Program-made: the position numbers and the translations under genes
Shown: positions 33,853 through 46,620 of the stretch, in pieces
Position numbering within the stretch: the first letter of the stretch is position 1
How the letters are laid out: the number at the start of each line of letters is the position of its first letter
The notes under the pieces: generated by a model
Databases searched by the model: none
The model's input: only the letters and a program-made list of their open reading frames with translations
What the model was told of the DNA's origin: nothing
Assembly (NCBI GenBank): GCA_025403435.1
Contig: CM046330.1
Location: 20,110,239 to 20,174,238 of the forward strand
Length of the DNA stretch: 64,000 bases
Direction: 5' to 3'
Source: Artocarpus heterophyllus
Lineage: Eukaryota; Streptophyta; Magnoliopsida; Rosales; Moraceae

Positions 33853-35846
33853 TGTTGGAAACAAAGTGCGCAGCGGAATTTTTTTAAAAAATTTTCATCA
33901 GAGTAATTTCCAAAACACAAGTTTAACATGTTATATGTATAAATTAAACAGATCTTACTAACCTTAGTGTGCCGAAGAACCTCCGCAACCTGTGTAGAGA
34001 AGTAACGTTCCAAAAGAGCCTCAACCAATTGGTCTTCTTTGCTATTCTCTATCCACAACCGGAGTGAGTGTGGGCTCACACGTACAGCTCTTCCACCGGT
34101 GACTCTCCTTCCAACCAACAGAGAAAACCCAAAGCTAGTGTTCGTGATTTGTGAACAAAATCTCTAAGGGAGTTTTCAGATGCTCACTAGAAGAGTATCA
34201 CTCTTAATCTCTCAAATTGATCTGAGTAAATCATGAGACTCACTCCCTTTTTATACCTATTGGTCCTGGGGTCAGTCCATATCAGATTAGGTCTCAAAAA
34301 CTCGAAACAGAATCAAGTTCGGATCAATATCTGATAAGATCCGTGTAAAAACGCGTAATCTTATCTCCGCTGAACGGCAGGCCGAACACGTCATCCGGCA
34401 GGCCGATCTCCCGAGAAAAAATCTCCGCGAATCTCTTATTTTCCACCCGAGATTCTAAATGATAAAGTCTCAGTTTTGATTCAAATAACCCAATAGAGAA
34501 GATATCTGATCAAAACAAACTTTATCAAGATAATCTCTAAGAATATAAATCAATTCACAATAATTCTACAAGTTTATCTTGTTTTAATTTGTCCTAAATT
34601 AAAACAACCGATAAACAGACAAGAATTATCTGATCGCAATAATTCAACAAGTTTATCTTGAACTAATTTCTTACAAAATTAATTCAACCGATAAACAGAC
34701 ATGAATTATTTGATTCTTACAAATTTTAAACCAATCTGATAAATCCGACATAAGTCACCAATTATTGGAAAAGCACGCCATGTTGTTACAGGACTTTGTG
34801 AGCTAGCAAAGGGGACCAAAATGGACCTATAAAGTTCAAGCTCGTGATAATTATGAAACTCAATATCCCAGATATACATTTCACAATTATCAACTCCAAC
34901 GCTCTCCACTAAAAGCTTGGAGCTGCACTCTTGAACTTTATAGAATTACGAAGCTCATGTAGCTAAGTCTCCATGACATATCATAGTGTATCGTATCCCC
35001 ATATGATAATCCATAATCGGCTTAAGGACAAGTTCTGTCTTACCTTCCTGATTATTTTTATCTTACGTTCCATTGTCTCACCATTAGAAAACTTACCATC
35101 CAAAGATAGTATACCATTCGGTTACACCTATGTATCCAAATGGTTGAGCGCTCCAATTTTTCAATTACAGGACAACGCATATAAGAGGATATCATTACTC
35201 CTAAAGAGGAGCTATGGATTCCATATCTATGAATAACAAGTCTACGCTATCAAGAGTCATGCCTCTAACGTACCGGCATGCATACCACTATAGAGATGTG
35301 GGAGTCACCTATTGGTACATCAAAAGACACAAGTCGAGACAACGGGCCCACTATTCATCTCAGGATTAAGATACAATACAAATAACTGTCTAAAGTGAAT
35401 CGATTTGCCGAGACAGAATTATTAATCCAAATCAATTCACTTTATGTCCCGATCCAACACATCGTCACCTATGACAACGTGCCAATGTTTCTATTCACAG
35501 AGTCCAACTCCGATGGCCAAGACAAACCATCTCCCAAAAGGGATATAGACAACATAACAATCTTTACATGAATAAAGCGCCCAACTTTATTCCCTCGATT
35601 GCGGATCATACGTTTTAGACCGTCACCTTAAGAATCGTGTCTACCGCATAATCATCCCGTCATATGCCCAATTCTTAAGGTTTAGACTGACAGTCTCAGA
35701 CTACTGTTTGCTTATCATACATTCAACAAATATGAACGTAAAGAGGATAAGATTTGGTATATAGATAAATGAATAAATTTTTTATTGATAAAAATGTCTC
35801 CAAAAACGTATTACATTTTTACTCCTTAGGGCATACATGTCTAACA
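33853..35846 (-). repeat. Angela copy 2, 3' LTR
   Basis: 1994 bp. On the plus strand TGTTGGAAAC...GTCTAACA. It carries two units of the GC-rich palindrome (ggcaggccga, 34375-34415), against three in the partner LTR, which accounts for the ~21-bp length difference. Sampled stretches are about 97-98% identical to the partner. Confidence 0.95.
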
Positions 35847-35860
35847 ATCTCCCATTTGCA
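35847..35860 (-). promoter_or_regulatory. Polypurine tract of Angela copy 2
   Basis: On the minus strand tgcaaatgggagat abuts the 3' LTR. It lies between the LTR and the pol stop codon at 35861-35863. Confidence 0.75.
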
Positions 35861-38800
35861 CTAAGTGAGTAAATACAGCAAATTTCGCATCCCCATAGCT
35901 TCCACATGCCTCTCGAAGACTCTCCCAGTAAGTGTTTTCGTAAATGGATAAGCTAAATTGTCCTCTGATGCGATCTTGCACACCGTGACAAGCCCGCCCT
36001 CAACGAAGTCCTTTATCACATGATACTTCCAATCAATATGCTTACTCTTCTTGTGAAATCTTGGTTCCTTAGCATTAGCTACCGCTGCACTGTTATCATA
36101 GTACAGTGATACCGCTTTATCCATACCAGGAACTATCTCAAGATCCCCAAGGAACTTGCGGAGCCACACTGCTTCTTTTGAAGCATCACTAGCTACCACA
36201 TACTCGGCCTCCATCGTTGAATCCGAAGTACAATCTTGCTTCGCACTTCTCCAACTGATGGCACCGCCACCCAGAGTAAACACAAACCCCGAAGTCGATT
36301 TCCTAGAATCCAGACAGGATTGGAAATCTGAATCAGTGTATCCTAGAGGAGTTAAATCCTCACCCGAATACACAAGCATATACCCTCGAGTCCTTCTCAG
36401 GTACTTGAAAATATGCTTTACCGCAACCCAATGGTTCGGTCCTAGATCTGCCTGAAATCGACTTACAATCCCGACCGCATAGCTAATATCCGGTCGAGTG
36501 CAAAGCTTGGCATACATGAGACTACCCACTGCCGAAGCATAAGGCACCTTCTTCATGTATTCTCTTTCTTCATAAGACTTTGGAGAGTCTTTCTTAGAAA
36601 GAGTAATTCCAGACCTAGATGGTTGCCCACCTTTCTTGGAATCCTGCATTGCAAACCTCCTAAGAATTTTATCTATGTAGCCGGCCTGTGACAAAGCTAT
36701 CATTTTGTTCTTCCTATCCTAAAAGATCTGGATACCGAGAACAAAATTAGCCTCACCCAAGTCCTTCATGTCAAACTGCTTGGTCAACCATAATTTGACC
36801 GATGACAACGCCATTGCCAATTAGCAGAATGTCATCTACATAGAGCAGTAGAAAAACCACATTCTCATCCTTAATGTGTTTGTAAACACATAGTTCATCC
36901 ACATTTTGTGAGAACCCATAAGTCTTGATCACTTGATCAAATCTTATGTTCCAAGAACGAGAAGCCTGCTTAAGTCCATAAATAGACTTCAACAGCTTAC
37001 AAACCTTACCTTCTTGACCCGCGACCTTGAACCCGTCTGGTTGTTCTATATAAATGGACTCATCAAGATAGCCATTCAGAAAAGCCGTCTTGACATCCAT
37101 ATGCCAAATCTCATAATCGAGAGCGGCAGCTATGGACAAGAGAATCCGGATGGACTTAAGCATGGCTACAAGCGAAAAGGTTTCCTCATAATCGATTCCT
37201 TCCTTTTGCGTATAACCCTTAGCTACCAGTCTAGCCTTAAAGGTTTCGACCTTTCCATCCACTCCTCTTTTCCTCTTGTAGATCCACTTACACCCTATGG
37301 GTTTTACCCCTTCGAGAAGATCCACAAGCTCCCAGACCCGATTAGTCTCCATAGACTTCATCTCTATGTTCATGGCCTCTGTCCAGAGTCTTGAATCAAC
37401 ATCCTCCATAGCTTCTGCGTAAGTATAAGGATCCCTGTCATGTTCATCAGGTTCAGCCAAGACCTCCCCATTGAACATATACCTCTTAGGTTGACGCCCG
37501 ATCCTCCCACTACGCCGAAGCCCCTGAGGTTGTTGTTCAGGTTTGTTTGGTTTTTCTACACCGATCGGAATGGTTTCGTTCGAAACCTCCGGAGTGAACG
37601 AATCACCCCTTAACTCCTCAAGCACCACTTTGCTTCGAGGTTTAAAGTCATCCATGTAACTCTCCTCAAGGAAAGTTGCATTAGTTGAAACCACGACTTT
37701 ATTTTCCTTAGGGTTATAAAAATAACCCCCTTTAGTCCCTTTTGGATATCCTACAAACACGCAAACTTTCGAACGTGCTTCCAACTTATTCGGATCCTTA
37801 AACAGGACATGAGCTAGACATCCCCATATGCGAATATGGTTTAAGGATGTCTTCCGTCTTGTCCACAACTCGTGAGGAGTTTTAGGGACCGATTTTGAAG
37901 GCACATTGTTCAAAAGATAACATGCGGTTTGTAGTGCATATCCCCAAAAGGATAAAGGCAATGATGAATAACTCATCATGGACCGAATCATGTCCAACAA
38001 AGTCCTATTCCTTCTCTCCGCTACACCATTCTGCTGCGGAGTGCCCGGCGCAGTCAAATGGGATAAAATCCCATTCTCTAACAAGTGTCCCAAGAACTCA
38101 TCAGAAAGGTATTCCCCACCTCGATCAGATCGAAGTGCCTTTATGGGTCTACCCAATTGCTTTTTCACTTCAGCCCGAAACTCCCTGAACTTATCATAAG
38201 TTTCACTTTTGTGGTGCATTAGGTACACATACCCATATCTTGAGTAATCGTCAATAAAAGTGACGAAGTACTCATACCCTCCTCGTGCCCGGATGTTCAT
38301 TGGTCCACAAACATCACTATGCACAAGTTCTAGAACCCCTTCGGCCCTATTGCCCTTAGACCCGTATGGTCTTTTGGTCATTTTACCCTCCAAACAAGAT
38401 TCACATTGAGGTATAGATTCCACCTTTAAGTGACTTAAAGGTCCATCCCTTACCAACCTTTGAATCCTATTCAGGTTAATATTGGCAAGGCACAAATGCC
38501 AAAGATAAGTCTTATTAGAGTGAGAAGTTTTAAGTCTTTTTGAGTCATTATCATTTATCTCAGCATTAAGCAATAAGTCCATCTTAGGTTTGATAAAATA
38601 TAGATTATTTTGCATCCATCCAGAACAGATAAAAGATTTGTTTTTACGAATCACCACTTTTTCATTAAAAGATACCACGTAGGAGTCTTTAAATAAAGAA
38701 GATACAGAAATTAAATTCCTTTTAAATTTAGGAACATAAAAACAATCTCGCAAAATTAAATTCCTATAATTATCAAAATAAAGATGGACATCTCCCACTG

Positions 38801-39803
38801 CTTCCGCTGAGACCAAGGATCCATCGCCCATCCAAAGCGTTAAGTCTTCACGAAGTAGACTTCTCGTTTCTTTGAATCCCTGCAGAGAAACACAAACAAG
38901 ATTAGTTGCACCAGAATCTATGACCCAGATGTCACTGGATTCCTCAACCAAACAAGTTTCTAAATATAGAAGATCACACCTACCTCCCTTGGAAAGGAAG
39001 TCCTTGCAATGCTTCTTTATATGCCCGACCTTACCACAGAAGAAGCACTTAAGCTTCTTTGGGTTCTTCTTCTTCTTCTTTTTGCTCTTGGTTGTAGGAG
39101 GAATAGAAGACTTCCAGCTCTTGGCCCGTTGCTTCTTTCCATTCCCAGAGTTAGGATTGGAACCAGAAGCAGCTACCACGTTGGCCTCACCACCAGCAAG
39201 AGACTCCCTGATCAGCAGTTCAAACTCTTGTAACTGTTTCATCAGCTCTGTCAAGGTCATATCCCGTCTATTGCTTAAATTAATAGTAGCTCTAAACGAA
39301 ATAAATTCCTTAGACAGAGTCTCAAAGACCATAGTCATCTGAGTTTCAGCATCGATGTCGGCTCCATTGGTTTGAGCCTCAGCGAGGTAACCCATGACCA
39401 ACATCATGTGCTCCTTTACAGATGTCCCCGGTCTCTATCTACAGTTTAAGAGTTTCCGAAGCGCCCCTTGCCGCTTTGTTATGGCCTGGCCTCCAAACAT
39501 GTCCTCAAGATTATCCAAGATCTGCTTCGCAGTCTCATAATCCTGATGTTGAGCCTGCAGCACGTTGTTCATGCTAGCCATAACATAGCAGCGGGCCTGA
39601 TCATTAGCATCTTTCCAGCGATCGTACGCTTGGAATTGCTCATTACTTGAGTCTCCCATAGGCTCGGGAGGACAAGGAGTTATCAAAAAATATTTCAGTT
39701 TCTCAAAGGAAAGGACAATGTCCAGGTTCCGTTTCCAATCGTTATAGTTCTCACCGGTTAATTGGTTTTTGTCAAGTATCGATGATAAAGCATTTTTAGA
39801 CAT
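35861..39803 (-). pseudogene. Angela-like copia gag-pol, nearly full length
   Basis: From ATG at 39803 leftwards: gag (MSKNALSSIL...), CCHC knuckle [14 protein letters not shown] near 39025, protease WVIDSGAT near 38920, GAG-pre-integrase near 38480, integrase with [16 protein letters not shown] and [11 protein letters not shown] with [10 protein letters not shown] at 36830, and RNase H with STMEAEYVVAS near 36210. It ends at TAG 35861. Lesions: an in-frame TAG in gag (near 39432), a frameshift just after [10 protein letters not shown], and a stop at about 36720. One zinc-binding His of the pre-integrase motif is lost (LCLANI where copy 1 has LRLGHI). IN and RT lie in one 878-codon open frame (36771-39407), so decay is recent. 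Not autonomous as it stands. Confidence 0.95.
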
Positions 39804-40754
39804 TTTCAATCTACAATAAAGAATCATATACCAAACATAAGCTAACATATATAATAATTTAGTAAGATAACACAATCATGTAAAATCATACAAATGTGTT
39901 TATGTGTCAAAACCTTGAAAATATCACAACCTTACAACGATAATCCCTAACTCAGAATTCAACAAGCTCCTAGGGGAGTCATGCTAAATTCAATCAGGAA
40001 CACGGATCCCCTCCGGATTAATATATGCCATCTAGGACCCGTATGATCCAGCATATACTAATAATCGTTTCTTTGGCCATTAATTTTATTAACAGAGCTC
40101 CTAGGGGAGGTTAATAATAAAATTAACGTGAGTGTATAACCATCGTTTCAATATTTTATTCATGATTTATAATCACCACCTAGGGGTGTGCAACCATAAA
40201 TCATACTAAAATACCTTATTCTTTCATAGATCCAATCTGGTACATGATAGAAATCCCTTCCTAGGGGTCGGGACCACCATGTTCTTCCTATGGACCAACG
40301 ATGGAGGCCTTAGGTCCTCTCTTCGAAAACCTTCTCCCACTCAATCTTTTGAAGTCAAGGTTTTATTTTAAAATTATGCATGAACAATTTTAATATGAGT
40401 GGCACTCCCTATTCTATATGACATGTTATCAATATACATGGTAAATCCTATTATAATACAGACAAGCAAAGCAATCAAGCAAAATAATAGTAACCGTAAT
40501 ATTATGCTTCCACCCTAGAGAATAGAAAGCTAAGATTATAAGAGAATAATCGAGACATTTTTCGATTCTTCATCCTTGAATCCTCAAGCTGTATCCTTCT
40601 TCATGTAATATCCATCTTCAAGTCTTCAATCCCGTGTGAATCGAATACTTCATATTTCCGGTCATATCCAAATTTAATGTTTCTCAGAATCATCTCAAAA
40701 ATAAAATTAAAACTGCACCAAAAAAATTGCACCTTTTCTGGACACCCGGTAGCT

Positions 40755-40970
40755 CTCGGTCGGCAGGCCGATCTAAGTGATCGGCCTGCCGGTCTTGCTC
40801 CATCGGCCTGCCGATCTATGCAGGTTCGGCCTACCAAACTGAAAGTTCAGCCTGCCGGCAGAGCACCAAAATTTCTGCCCCACTGTCGGCCTGCCGGACC
40901 ACACGTCCGGCCTGCTGATCTGTGACCTTCGGCCTGCCAAACTGTGAGGTCCGACATGCCGACCGAGCAG
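40755..40970. repeat. GC-rich palindromic minisatellite (TCGGCAGGCCGA type) in Angela leader
   Basis: About ten irregularly spaced copies, in both orientations, of TCGGCCTGCCGA/TCGGCAGGCCGA, separated by 8-20 bp spacers (for example atctaag, tgctcca). The unit is nearly self-complementary. It is strikingly GC-rich in AT-rich DNA. Shorter versions lie in all family LTRs. Confidence 0.9.
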
Positions 40971-41460
40971 AAAACCCTCATTCCAGAAAATAAAATTTTA
41001 ATGCAATTCATCAATTTTATTTTCAACAATTCAAAAACATAAAATTAAAGACTCAGGAAATACCTGGAGGCGTCATCATCAATCTTCTAGATCCGACTTC
41101 TCGATCCATCTTTTTCAAATAATTATTTAATTACAAATTCTTACAAATTAAAAATAAAATAACAATTCCTAGACGGAGATGATAGTCCGTCATCTAATTA
41201 CATGAAAAACTTAGATACACATTCTAACCTCTAAGGAACCATAACCGGTATTAATTAATTAATTAATAATTAAACAACGATTTAATCAACCATAATTAAT
41301 TAATAAACATTTACCACATAATCCATGACAACATATATATTATATAGAAACCTAGAGTGCCATCTCTCTATAAAATTCAATTCAAGCATAGGAGAGATTA
41401 AGATCACAAAATTTATGCATGTAACATGATCACAAACTTGCAAATTTATGTAAAAACCTC

Positions 41461-41473
41461 GGCTCTGATACCA
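41461..41473 (-). promoter_or_regulatory. Primer-binding site, initiator Met tRNA
   Basis: On the minus strand TGGTATCAGAGCC starts two bases after the 5' LTR end, the standard plant copia primer site. Confidence 0.92.
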
Positions 41474-41475
41474 AT

Positions 41476-43490
41476 TGTTGGAAACAAAGTGCGCAACGGA
41501 ATTTTTTTAAAAAAATTTCATCAGAGTAATTTCCAAAACACAAGTTTAACAAGTTATATGTATAAATTAAACAGATCTTACTAACCTCAGTGTGCCGAAG
41601 AACCTCCGCAACCTGTGTAGAGAAGTAACATTTCAAAAAAGCCTCAACCAACTGGTCTTCTTTGCTATTCTCTATCCACAACCGGAGTGAGTGTGGGCTT
41701 ACATATACAGCTCTTCCACCGGTGACTCTCCTTCCAACCAACAGAGAAAACCCAAAGCTAGTGTTCGTGATTTGTGAACAAAAGCTCTTAGGGAGTTTTC
41801 AGATGCTCACTAGAAGAGTATCACTCTTAATCTCTCAAATTGATCTGAGTAAATCATAAGACTCACTCCCTTTTTATACCTATTGGTCCTGGGGTCAGTC
41901 CATATCAAATTAGGTCTCAAAAACTCGAAACAGAATCAAGTTCGGATCAATATCTGATAAGATCTGCATAAAAACGCGTAATCTTATCTCCGCTGATCGA
42001 CAGGCCGAACACTCTAATCAGCAGGCCGAACACGTCATCTGGCAGGCCGATCTCCCGAGAAAAAATCTTCGCGAATCTTTTATTTTCCACCCGAGATTCT
42101 AAAGGATAAAGTCTCAGTTTTGATTCAAATAACCCAATAGAGAAGATATCTGATCAAAACAAACTTTATCAAGATAATCTCTAAGAAAATAAATCAATTC
42201 ACAATAATTCTACAGGTTTATCTTGTTTTAATTTGTCCTAAATTAAAACAACCGATAAACAGACAAGAATTATCTGATCGCAATAATTCAACAAGTTTAT
42301 CTTGAACTAATTTCTTACAAAATTAATTCAACCGATAAACAGACATGAATTATTTGATTCTTACAAATTTTAAACCAATCTGATAAATCCGACATAAGTC
42401 ACTAATTATTGGAAAAGCACGCTGTGTCGTTACAGGATTTTGTGAGCTAGCAAAGGGGACCAAAATGGACCTATAAAGTTCAAGCTCATGATAATTATGA
42501 AACCCAATATCCCAGATATACATTTCACAATTATCAACTCCAACGCTACTCCACTAAAAGCTTGGAGCTGCACTCTCGAACTTATAGAATTACGAAGCTC
42601 ATGTAGCTAAGTCTCCATGACATATCATAGTGTATCGTATCCCCATATGATAATCCATAATCGGCTTAAGGACAAGTTTTGTCTTACCTTCCCGATTATT
42701 TTTATCTTACGTTCCGTTGTCTCACCATTAGAAAACTTACCATCCAAAGATAGTACACCATTCGGTTACACCTATGTATCCAAATGGTTGAGCGCTCCAG
42801 TTTTCCAATTACAAGACAACGCATATAAGAGGATATCATTACTCCTAAAGAGGAGCTATGGATTCCATATCTATGAATAACAAGTCTACGCTATCAAGAG
42901 TCATGCCTCCAACGTACCGGCATGCATACCACTATAGAGATGTGGGAGTCACCCATTAGTACATCAAAAGACACAAGTCGAGACAACGGGCCCACTATTC
43001 ATCTCAGGATTAAGATACAATACAAATGACTGTCTAAAGTGAATCGATTTGCCGAGATAGAATTATTAATCCAAATCAATTCACTTTATGTCCCGATCCA
43101 ACACATCGTCACCTATGACAACGTGCCAGTGTTTCTATTCACGGAGTCCAACTCCGATGGCCAAGACAAACCATCTCCCAAAAGGGATATAGACAACATA
43201 ACAATCTTTACATGAATAAAGCGCCCAACTTTATTCCCTCGATTGCGGATCATACGTTTTAGACCGTCACCTTAAGAATCGTGTCTACCGCATAATCATC
43301 CCATCATATGCCCAATTCTTAAGGTTTAGACTGACAGTCTCAGACTACTATTTGCTTATCATACATTCAACAAATATGAACGTAAAGAGGACAAGATTTG
43401 GTATATAGATAAATGAATAAATTCTTTATTGATAAAAATGTCTTCAAAAACGTATTACATTTTTTCTCCTTAGGGCATACATGTCTAACA
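41476..43490 (-). repeat. Angela copy 2, 5' LTR
   Basis: 2015 bp, same termini as the 3' LTR. It carries three units of the GC-rich motif (41998-42053). Confidence 0.95.
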
Positions 43491-43968
43491 GTAATGGCAC
43501 CTAGGCTTGATTTTTTGGCGCCTAGACTTCATAATGGCGCCTAGGCACCAAGATTGTAGCGCCTAGATGAATATGAAATTTATCGAACTGGCACCTAGGC
43601 GCCGTAGTGTTAATCGGCCTTCTTCATAGAATGGCGCCTAGTCTCCCATGTTATGTGGCCTAGGCGCTTTGCTCTCAGGTTTGTGTTCATAGAATTGCGC
43701 CTAGGCGCTTTGCTCTCGGGTTTTGTATGGAACCTCATCTGCACGAGCGCCTAGGCACCCATAAACTAGCGTCTAGGCTCCATTTTCATCCCGAGTCTAA
43801 TTTTGCTCATTTTCTGTCCACTGTACCTCGCACTATGCTATCATACATCATTTTCCTCAAAACCTACAAAAGAACACAGAACACTATCAAATCCTTATAA
43901 ATTTCTCAAAACTAACAAAAATATTAAGTGATAATTATCTAATTAATTAGCCTAAAACTAACTTATCA
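43491..43968 (-). repeat. Athila-like 3' LTR, right part
   Basis: Resumes with the Angela target duplication (GTAAT), then ggcacctaggc..., matching 53387 onward of the other LTR, and ends acttatca. It carries repeated GCGCCTAGGC motifs at 43496-43780. Confidence 0.92.
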
Positions 43969-43983
43969 AATACCCCCAAACTT
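43969..43983 (-). promoter_or_regulatory. Polypurine tract of the Athila-like element
   Basis: On the minus strand aagtttgggggtatt directly abuts the 3' LTR, preceded by ctcgaggactagcaaaatc, a configuration typical of this lineage. Confidence 0.85.
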
Positions 43984-45577
43984 AAGATTTTGCTAGTCCT
44001 CGAGCAAAAGACACAAAAGAAGAACAAAGAACCAGACAAAAAGAACGGGATTGACACTAACACACGACATAGTTCGAGCATCAATTTAATTTTTCATCAT
44101 ACTTGGCCTCAAAGATTGCATAAAATTTATGACTCAAAGGAAACTCTAACCATTGTGATCATGTAAAAAAAATCAATTTAAATCTCAAGTTTACCATACT
44201 CATAATTCCTTGAGTGTGTATGTGATGCCTCCAGCACTTATGTACCTACACTCGGATTAGTTTATGTCAACAAGCATATTATGAAAGATCTCTAGATTAG
44301 TGAACTTTATGAACTCTATAGGCCTATTTTTCAAACCCACTCTCCACTAATGTAGACTATCGTAACATCAAAGATCATTAGGACTTTATTTGGCTTGTAA
44401 TATGTGGCTAAGGTAAAACGGTGAGATAAATGATATAATGTAGCTCAAAATTCACTCATAAACACACAATTTATCTCAGGACCTTATGAGAACATCATTT
44501 TTTTTTCCTTTTTTTTTTCTTTCTAAGTACACCCCCAAACTTATGTTGCACTCCCTTTGTCATTCGCATTTATTTGATGTATGTATCATTTTTTTTCTCT
44601 TTTTTTTGTTTTTTTTTTGTTTTGTTTTTTTTGCACAATGAATAAGCATAAATACACAATCCTTTGATAGCAATACCCAAAGCTGTAAACATGACTATAT
44701 AATCTCTTGATGACAATACTCAAAAGTTCACCCATGAGTGAATGATAGTAAAACATATTTCCTTGATAAGTTCTTCAAAACTCCACTCATCCTCCCGTCA
44801 TACCAACTATCTTCAAATAATTTCCTGGACAAACTAGTCATGCTTATGAGTAAGGGACCAAGTATGATAAAACTAATCAAAGGCTACGCTAATTATGTGG
44901 GTAACAAAGAAAATGGACAATAAGGCTGAACGGGGTAACTAGTGATTAAATGATGTCAATGGTAGGCTTGAAAGGCTCAAACGGTTCAAAAATGGCCTAA
45001 ATCATATCCTTAATGTTGTGTAGCCTAGGATTTCGCCTCGAGTGGTTATCAAATAGGTTCTAGCATTCATTTGAGATAAAAAAAAATATCACTTAATCAA
45101 CATAAAAGTCCTCTAAATGTAGAATACTTAGGTGATCAAGGCGTGAGTGTGCAAAGTGCTCAAAGAATCACAGCATGGCACACCCATCACAAGAAAAACA
45201 AGGATAGACCAACAACAAGTATTATCCCCTAAAAGCCATATTCAATTTCAACCATTGTCTTATCATTGGCCTCCTATGATGCAAGTTAAACAATGCTCAA
45301 ACGACACAACTTTCCTATCATAATTACTAAACAAAAAATAAAACCTAGCTTAAAACTTAAGTAAACAAAGATAACTAATTGACCTGAACCAAACATGAAG
45401 CAGTACACCACCCCCAAACGTGAGCAGTACATTGTCCTCAATGTAAAAGAAAAAATAAATAAATAAACATAAACTAAAAATGGAAAATGAAAAAAAATAA
45501 ACGAAAATAAAATAAAAGAAAAATAAAAAGAAAAAGAAAAAGAAAAGAACACTCCCTAAAATGAAGATTGTTGAAGT
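43984..45577 (-). other. Athila-like 3' untranslated region
   Basis: About 1.6 kb between the extra ORF and the polypurine tract. Contains T/A-rich runs (44500-44640) and A-rich DNA (45450-45550). No coding sequence recognised; open frames here are low complexity. Confidence 0.7.
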
Positions 45578-46620
45578 CTACTCCTCCTCATCCTCATGCG
45601 CTTCATCCTCGTCATTGAAAGCCGTGACTGTCAAAAAATTGTCCATATTCATATTCAGGTGCTGGGCCATTTGGTTCATCATTTGCACCAGGTTGCAGAT
45701 GTTATCATCAATGTGGTCTAAGCGTCTATCCATGCGATCTAGGCGCTCGCGCACCGAGGCTTCACCTGGGGAGCGGGGTGGTCGTATGGGTCGAGGTGGC
45801 CTAGAGGAGCTGGCTCCTGCTGTTGACTCTTATGCTTCTAGCTCCCTGTATGATGCGAGGACCGAATCATTGATGACATGTTGGGGTCCCACCCATTCTT
45901 TAGTTGCATCCCAATGGACTCTTGCTTTACTGCACAACTCAGTAATAAGTGAGGCAAAGTATAAGCCCAGGTGTGCATGTAGCATACTAATACCAATATG
46001 TCGAGAAATCACCTGGCCCACATCAATGCTCTTCCCTGTTACAATAGCATATAGAAGCAATGCTCGTTCCTTCAGTACATCACTAGCGTGAGACATTGGC
46101 ATGAAGCGAGCACAGATAAAATTATGCCATGTCTTGTACACCCTATTTCGCAAAGCACTAGGGAGAATGAGATGTGCTCACCATTGCGTCCCATTTTCTA
46201 ACTAGTGCCTGATGTGCACAACCTGTTGAGGATTTCATTGTGGTCAACTTTTTCCAAATAAGCTTGATATTCATCATTATCAATATTAGGTATCCTAAAG
46301 TGTTGGTTGATAGCAGCACGATCAAGCTTCACCCATTTTCCCCTCACAAAGATCTTTCCATTATCACGCTTAGGGGTATTGGCATAAAATTCCCGAACCA
46401 CTGCAATTAGGCTCGAGCCTGGTTGTTTCACAAAATTGGCTCATCCACAACCTAAAATTTGATCTTGTATCACCCTTTCACATGTATTGAGTCCCCGTTC
46501 AGCAATTGGAGTCTTTCTTTCCAACGAGAACTGATAGCAATTAAAAGCGGCCTGTGAGACAAATTTACTCGTATCATGCTGCATGGATGTCGAACCCTTC
46601 ACAGGCTTCTTTGGTTCCAT
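45578..46620 (-). pseudogene. Athila extra ORF (putative plant transposon protein domain), decayed
   Basis: From ATG at 46620 leftwards, same strand as gag-pol and downstream of integrase, in the position of the env-like ORF of Athila elements. Recognisable blocks are FYANTPKRDNGKIFVRGKWV, then INQHFRIPN and ERALLLYAIVTGKSIDVGQV. These match what is often annotated as a putative plant transposon protein domain. The end is acidic, after a coiled-coil-like stretch (RLDRMDRRLDHIDDNICNL). Stops near 46435, 46200 and 45830 and a frameshift near 46170 disable it. Biochemical role unknown; env-like function is speculation from position only. Confidence 0.8.

Larger units (their letters stand above)
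39804..41475 (-). other. Long untranslated leader of Angela copy 2
   Basis: About 1.67 kb between PBS and gag, as is usual for long-leader copia elements. The distal half matches the leader of copy 1. The middle carries the GC-rich palindrome array at 40755-40970. No coding sequence recognised. Confidence 0.8.
33853..43490 (-). mobile_element. Angela-like Ty1/copia element, copy 2, nearly complete
   Basis: Minus-strand element with two ~2-kb LTRs (33853-35846 and 41476-43490), polypurine tract, complete-length gag-pol with few lesions, long leader and initiator-Met PBS. Target duplication GTAAC/GTAAT (33848-33852 and 43491-43495; one transition). It sits inside the Athila-like 3' LTR. The TGTTrGA...CCAACA LTR ends, ~2-kb LTR length and gag type suggest the Angela lineage (inference). 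Confidence 0.95.

Noticed and set aside
36933..39342. Plus-strand open frames of up to 156 codons inside the Angela element
   Set aside because: They are antisense shadows of the clearly recognised minus-strand gag-pol.
40755..40970. Regular repeats with spacers suggesting a CRISPR array
   Set aside because: Spacing is irregular, units occur in both orientations, there are no cas genes, and the host is a plant. It is a retroelement minisatellite.
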